Origin: Pholiota molesta
Lineage: Eukaryota > Basidiomycota > Agaricomycetes > Agaricales > Strophariaceae
Reading direction: 5' to 3'
Length of the DNA stretch: 47,047 nucleotides
Assembly: GCA_014925825.1 (NCBI GenBank)
Contig: JACGCK010000302.1
Span: forward strand, 1-47,047
The position numbers and the translations under genes are program-made. The notes beneath the pieces were generated by a model. It made no database searches. It saw only the letters and a list, made by a program, of their open reading frames with translations, and was not told the origin of the DNA. Positions 43,592 to 47,047 of this stretch are shown piece by piece. Within the stretch, counting starts at the first letter, position 1. Each line of letters begins with the position of its first letter.

Positions 43592-45735
43592 TGCCTTCCG
43601 ACTCTGCATCTCCTGATCCAAACAATAGTTCAGCATCATCAACATCACCCGAAGCAACTGAAATCTTACCTCCACTATCACCCGAACTTCCTGCAATTGA
43701 AACTCCCTTTGGCTCTCCTCTGACCGAACTTCCTGATTTGCCCGATTCGAGTCCATCATCACCATCACCACCTCAAAGTCCACCTCGTGCTTTATTTGAG
43801 CCCAAATTCGGTAAAAACGGCCTCATTATCTCGGAACCTAACACTGGACGTGGTCATCGTCAGCGAGCACAACAAGATAAACCACCATGGAATTACCATG
43901 GCACCTGGAAAGCTCCCGAAACCACACCTGAAGAGACACCACCATCACCTCATATTGAAAGTGAAGATGAAGATGTTACCAGACCTACCGAAACATCACC
44001 TCACCTGAGCAATGAGCAGATCTTGGCAGGAATGAGCTTCGTTGACTGTGGAGAAGACCCAGAAGGAGGATATCTTACCCTCTCTGAAGCTCTAGACGCC
44101 GCATTTCAATGCCGCATTGAACATGCTTTCAAAGCCACCCCACATGACAACGAACCACGAACACTTGCCGAAGCTCTAGCCCGACCTGAAGCCGAAGCTG
44201 CCATGTGGTATCAAGCAGCACTTGACGAAATGGATTCTCTTATCGAGAATGGTGTTTTCGAGCTTGTAAAGTTGCCTCCTGGCCGAAAAGCGATTGGCAG
44301 TCGATGGGTCTTCAAGATTAAACGGGACGCTGCAGGACTTGTTGAGCGATATAAAGCACGGCTAGTGGCAAAAGGGTACTCACAACGACCAGGCTTCGAT
44401 TACTCCGAGACATTCTCTCCAACACCAAAGTGGGCAACAATCCGAGCCATCCTCGCCTACGCTGCACTGAATGATCTTGAAATCTGGAGTGTCGACATCT
44501 CGTCTGCATTTCTCAATGGTGAACTTGACGATCTTGTCTTTATGCAAGAACCAGAAGGTTTTGAGACATCAGACCGGTCCTGGGCTCTACGCTTACGACG
44601 ATCGCTCTACGGTCTAAAACAAGCAGGACGTGAATGGCACAAGAAACTCCACGGGGTATTAGTAGGCATAGGATTTACCAGGGTACGCTGTGAACACAGC
44701 GTCTGGGTTTACGGACGTGATTCCGATGCAACCCGCATCATCGTACCTGTCTTCGTTGATGACATGACAATCACTGCAAAAGATTCAGCTGCTATCCGAC
44801 AAGTCATAAAAGAACTGGAGACTCACTTCAAACTTCGCGATCTCGGAGAAACACAATTTCTCCTTGGAGTCAAGATCGAGCGCAATCGAGAGGAGCGATC
44901 CCTCTCGCTTTCACAGCGACAATACATCCTTGACATTCTTGAGCGTGCAAATATGTCGGATTGCAATCCAGTCACAACGCCACTAGACCCTAACATCACC
45001 TTGTCAGCCCTCATGTCACCATCCACCAAAGAAGAACGAGAACAAATGAAAAATATACCTTACATCAACATCTTGGGTGCAATCGCATACTTAGCCATTG
45101 CAACGAGGCTAGACCTTGCGTACGCAATCAGTGTTCTCTCTCGCTTCAGCAAGAATCCTGGCATGGCTCACTGGACAGCACTAAAACGCGTTCTTCGTTA
45201 TCTCAAGGGCACTCTCGACATAAAACTTCGATACGCACCAGACCCAACAACCGACGAACTCTTTACTTCATACAGCGATGCTGATCACGGAGGCAACCCA
45301 GATAACGGACGTTCTACAAGCGGCATCGTGATCAAAATGGGAACAGGCGCTATTAGTTGGATGAGCCGCTTACAATCCTTCGTAACGATTTCGACAACAG
45401 AGGCCGAGTTCGTCGCAGCAGTATCTGCAGGACAAGAAATCCTATGGCTTCGTCATTTGTTCACTGAGTTGGGACTAATTATCAACTCACCTTCAACATT
45501 ACACATCGACAATATGTCCGCCTTATCCGTCGCCCGCAATCCTGAACATCATGGTCGTATGAAACACCTCGACCTGAGGTTTTACTGGCTTCGAGACGAG
45601 ATTGAGAAGGGGACAATCCGAGTACAACACATATCAACCGATAAGATGCCTGCTGACGCGCTTACCAAAAGTCTCCCACGGCAAAAACTCATCGAAATGC
45701 TGCCTATGTTAGGACTCATTAACACTAATATTTAG
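43555..45735 (+). CDS. Copia reverse transcriptase and RNase H
   Basis: Open in the -1 frame relative to gag-integrase, from 43555 to the stop at 45735. A Pro/Ser-rich linker is followed by the reverse transcriptase (GSRWVFKIKRDAAGLVERYK, WSVDISSAFLNGELDD, the catalytic FVDDM) and RNase H (SYSDADHGG, TTEAEFVAAVSAGQEILWLR, HLDLRFYWLRDEI). No ATG is needed near 43555 if expression is by -1 frameshift in the 36-base overlap; a GGGG run (43576-43579) precedes the stop TAA of the first frame. A single-base sequence error in the overlap or in the GGGGG run at 43538-43542 is the alternative. Confidence 0.9.
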   Translation: MQTSRDTSSRGVMPSDSASPDPNNSSASSTSPEATEILPPLSPELPAIETPFGSPLTELPDLPDSSPSSPSPPQSPPRALFEPKFGKNGLIISEPNTGRGHRQRAQQDKPPWNYHGTWKAPETTPEETPPSPHIESEDEDVTRPTETSPHLSNEQILAGMSFVDCGEDPEGGYLTLSEALDAAFQCRIEHAFKATPHDNEPRTLAEALARPEAEAAMWYQAALDEMDSLIENGVFELVKLPPGRKAIGSRWVFKIKRDAAGLVERYKARLVAKGYSQRPGFDYSETFSPTPKWATIRAILAYAALNDLEIWSVDISSAFLNGELDDLVFMQEPEGFETSDRSWALRLRRSLYGLKQAGREWHKKLHGVLVGIGFTRVRCEHSVWVYGRDSDATRIIVPVFVDDMTITAKDSAAIRQVIKELETHFKLRDLGETQFLLGVKIERNREERSLSLSQRQYILDILERANMSDCNPVTTPLDPNITLSALMSPSTKEEREQMKNIPYINILGAIAYLAIATRLDLAYAISVLSRFSKNPGMAHWTALKRVLRYLKGTLDIKLRYAPDPTTDELFTSYSDADHGGNPDNGRSTSGIVIKMGTGAISWMSRLQSFVTISTTEAEFVAAVSAGQEILWLRHLFTELGLIINSPSTLHIDNMSALSVARNPEHHGRMKHLDLRFYWLRDEIEKGTIRVQHISTDKMPADALTKSLPRQKLIEMLPMLGLINTNI

Positions 45736-45756
45736 ACATTTATCATATGGCTAGTC

Positions 45757-45765
45757 GAGGGGGAG
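45757..45765 (+). promoter_or_regulatory. Polypurine tract of the Copia element
   Basis: gagggggag immediately before the 3' LTR; primes plus-strand DNA synthesis. Confidence 0.85.
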
Positions 45766-45993
45766 TGTTGCGATACGACTTAGCCATACATTAGATACAT
45801 TAGACATAGATTACCGCACACGGACTATTTAGCACTAATTACATAATCGTAGTCTACATCACCTAGGATTCCAGGTCATCGTCTCTCTAACGTTGACCAT
45901 TGAATCCTAGGTAAGTTACTTACTCTCTCACTTAATATACTCTAACGTTGACCATTGAATCCTAGCTCAATTCCTTTCCGCTACCCTCCAATA
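45766..45993 (+). repeat. 3' LTR of the Copia element
   Basis: 228 bp, identical by eye to 40882-41109. Followed by the duplicated GAAAG (45994-45998). Confidence 0.93.
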
Positions 45994-46068
45994 GAAAGTA
46001 GCCATGAAGGTGCGGAAGGCGTCCTAAAATAATATGGTAACGAGCTACTCATGATATTGTCAACGTAG

Positions 46069-46169
46069 CCCTTGGCCCTTGCTGGCACCATCCTCGTTGT
46101 CGTTCTGGACGTCGCGATTGCCTCGATCCTCTGCATCTATCTTTATAAGCAAAAGGCCCAAGGAAGAGA
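46069..46169 (+). pseudogene. C-terminal exon remnant of the split DUF6534-like gene
   Basis: After an acceptor (caacgtag) the frame reads ALALAGTILVVVLDVAIASI then LCIYLYKQKAQGRE and a gtatgt donor. This is the last membrane helix and basic tail type seen in the DUF6534 family. A Gypsy LTR begins 34 bases downstream. Confidence 0.6.
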
Positions 46170-46202
46170 GTATGTCTATTTTAATGACCCACGACGCTCA
46201 TG

Positions 46203-46345
46203 TGTTACGGTCAGGGACTTGGCGAGGACGTGAATAACGAGTTAAGATGCGCGTTGTTTCGACGAGACGTACAAGTGAGCTACGTACGGACTAAGTAAGC
46301 TAGGTGAGACAAAACACATGACTAACTACGGACTTGATCATAACA
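46203..46345 (-). repeat. 3' LTR of a Gypsy element
   Basis: On the minus strand it starts TGTTATGATC and ends CCGTAACA, 143 bp, directly after a purine-rich tract aaaaagggagatga. The partner LTR lies beyond the right edge, so it could not be compared. Confidence 0.65.
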
Positions 46346-46357
46346 TCATCTCCCTTT

Positions 46358-47047
46358 TTATGAGGGAGTGTAACGAGTGGGAGGTTTGGAAACACGACCA
46401 GAAAGTAAAGTAGTGGAAGTGGGAGGAACGTAATTAGAACGAAGATTTTGTGAAAATAATGGGGGAGAAATAGGACGAATAGGATGAAATACAGAAGCAG
46501 AAGACACACCAAGATTACTATCTACGAGTGACCGTTCAGCAGAAAGTGACCGTTGGGGTAACAGAGACCGTGTGGGAACCGAGGGACCAGGGACATTGTG
46601 GGGCAATGGAGCGGATGGGGCATGGACGGAGGACGGGGACGGCGGAGCGGGCGCGGGAGCGACGGACGACGGAGGCTGTGAGGGATCAGAAATATTAGTA
46701 TCAAAGGGAAATTGTTGTTGAAGAATTAAAGGATGAGGCCGTGGTGCACGAGGGTGACGACGGTGGAATTTTTCTATAAGTTCATTAGAAGAAGAAGGAA
46801 TGTCGGAGAGGGGAACCCAGGAGTTTTCGGCGTCGGGTAAGCTGAACCAATGTACGAGGTATTCGTAACGATGGCCGGTTTTACGAGAGTCGAGGATGTT
46901 AGAAATGGATAAGGCGGGGTCGGAAATAGAGAAAGGCTCGGGATCGGAATGGGAATGGAATTCGGAGGGGTCATTATAGGGTTCGAGGAGAGAGGTGTGG
47001 AAGACGGGGTGGAGACGAGAGAGATAGGAGGGAAGACGAAGAAGATA
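46358..47047 (-). CDS. Gypsy Pol C-terminus with chromodomain (partial)
   Basis: Read from the edge: PSYLSRLHPVFHTSLLEPYN, the conserved end of Gypsy integrase, then a chromodomain (ILDSRKTGHRYEYLVHWFSL followed by ENSWVPLSDI), as in chromoviruses that target heterochromatin, then a Pro/Ser-rich tail ending at the stop near 46358. The N-terminal part is outside the window. Confidence 0.88.
   Translation of the reverse strand, partial: YLLRLPSYLSRLHPVFHTSLLEPYNDPSEFHSHSDPEPFSISDPALSISNILDSRKTGHRYEYLVHWFSLPDAENSWVPLSDIPSSSNELIEKFHRRHPRAPRPHPLILQQQFPFDTNISDPSQPPSSVAPAPAPPSPSSVHAPSAPLPHNVPGPSVPTRSLLPQRSLSAERSLVDSNLGVSSASVFHPIRPISPPLFSQNLRSNYVPPTSTTLLSGRVSKPPTRYTPS

Larger units (their letters stand above)
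40882..45993 (+). mobile_element. Ty1/Copia LTR retrotransposon, complete and young
   Basis: Two 228-bp LTRs with no difference I can see, a 5-bp target duplication GAAAG, a primer-binding site and a polypurine tract. Domain order protease, integrase, reverse transcriptase, RNase H is diagnostic of Copia. Gag-protease-integrase and RT-RNase H lie in two overlapping frames. Confidence 0.95.
46203..47047 (-). mobile_element. Ty3/Gypsy chromodomain retrotransposon, 3' end only
   Basis: The right part of the window is the C-terminal coding end plus 3' LTR of a Gypsy element on the minus strand. It continues past 47047. Confidence 0.85.

Overview
The window looks like nuclear DNA of a basidiomycete fungus, most likely an agaricomycete. 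The genes carry many introns of about 50-70 bases, and conserved eukaryotic genes (26S proteasome, exosome, pyruvate dehydrogenase) sit among transposon types familiar from mushroom-forming fungi, including a TET/JBP dioxygenase gene carried by a DNA transposon.

Layout. 1-13.9 kb is transposon territory. A complete 7.5-kb DNA transposon (element A, 335-7813, 9-bp target-site duplication) encodes one very large minus-strand protein that joins a GCM/WRKY-like zinc finger, a DDE-type transposase, a ubiquitin-protease-like domain, a PHD finger and a Tudor/PWWP-like domain. It sits next to or inside copies of an older repeat family (1-325, 7823-8928, about 9495-9720, about 10245-10690). A 2.1-kb hAT-like non-autonomous element (11796-13927, 8-bp duplication) contains a nested 1.35-kb foldback element (11855-13202) with arms of about 600 bp.

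14.7-28.1 kb is the host gene island: a C2-domain membrane protein, a divergent RPN6/RPN7 pair (two proteasome lid subunits on 123 bp of shared promoter), two tRNA-Ser(AGA) genes with different introns, a small membrane protein with a proline-rich tail, an F-box protein, and a divergent RRP46/PDA1 pair (exosome subunit and pyruvate dehydrogenase E1 alpha).

28.4-39.3 kb is a second large DNA transposon (element B) with 38-bp inverted ends. It carries a minus-strand DDE transposase, a TET/JBP-type DNA-base dioxygenase, an intact 540-residue plus-strand protein of unknown function, and a broken fragment of a host folylpolyglutamate-synthase-type gene. It ends about 365 bp before the start codon of a DUF6534-like membrane protein gene (39661 on). 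That gene is split by a complete Ty1/Copia retrotransposon with apparently identical LTRs (40882-45993) and again by a Ty3/Gypsy chromodomain element that runs off the right edge.

Caution: several conserved genes between 15 and 24 kb, including essential proteasome genes, show one-base frame breaks. Some apparent frameshifts here are therefore probably sequence errors. Three models (element A protein after allowing for one 8-bp duplication, the element B cargo gene, and PDA1) close exactly in frame over many introns.
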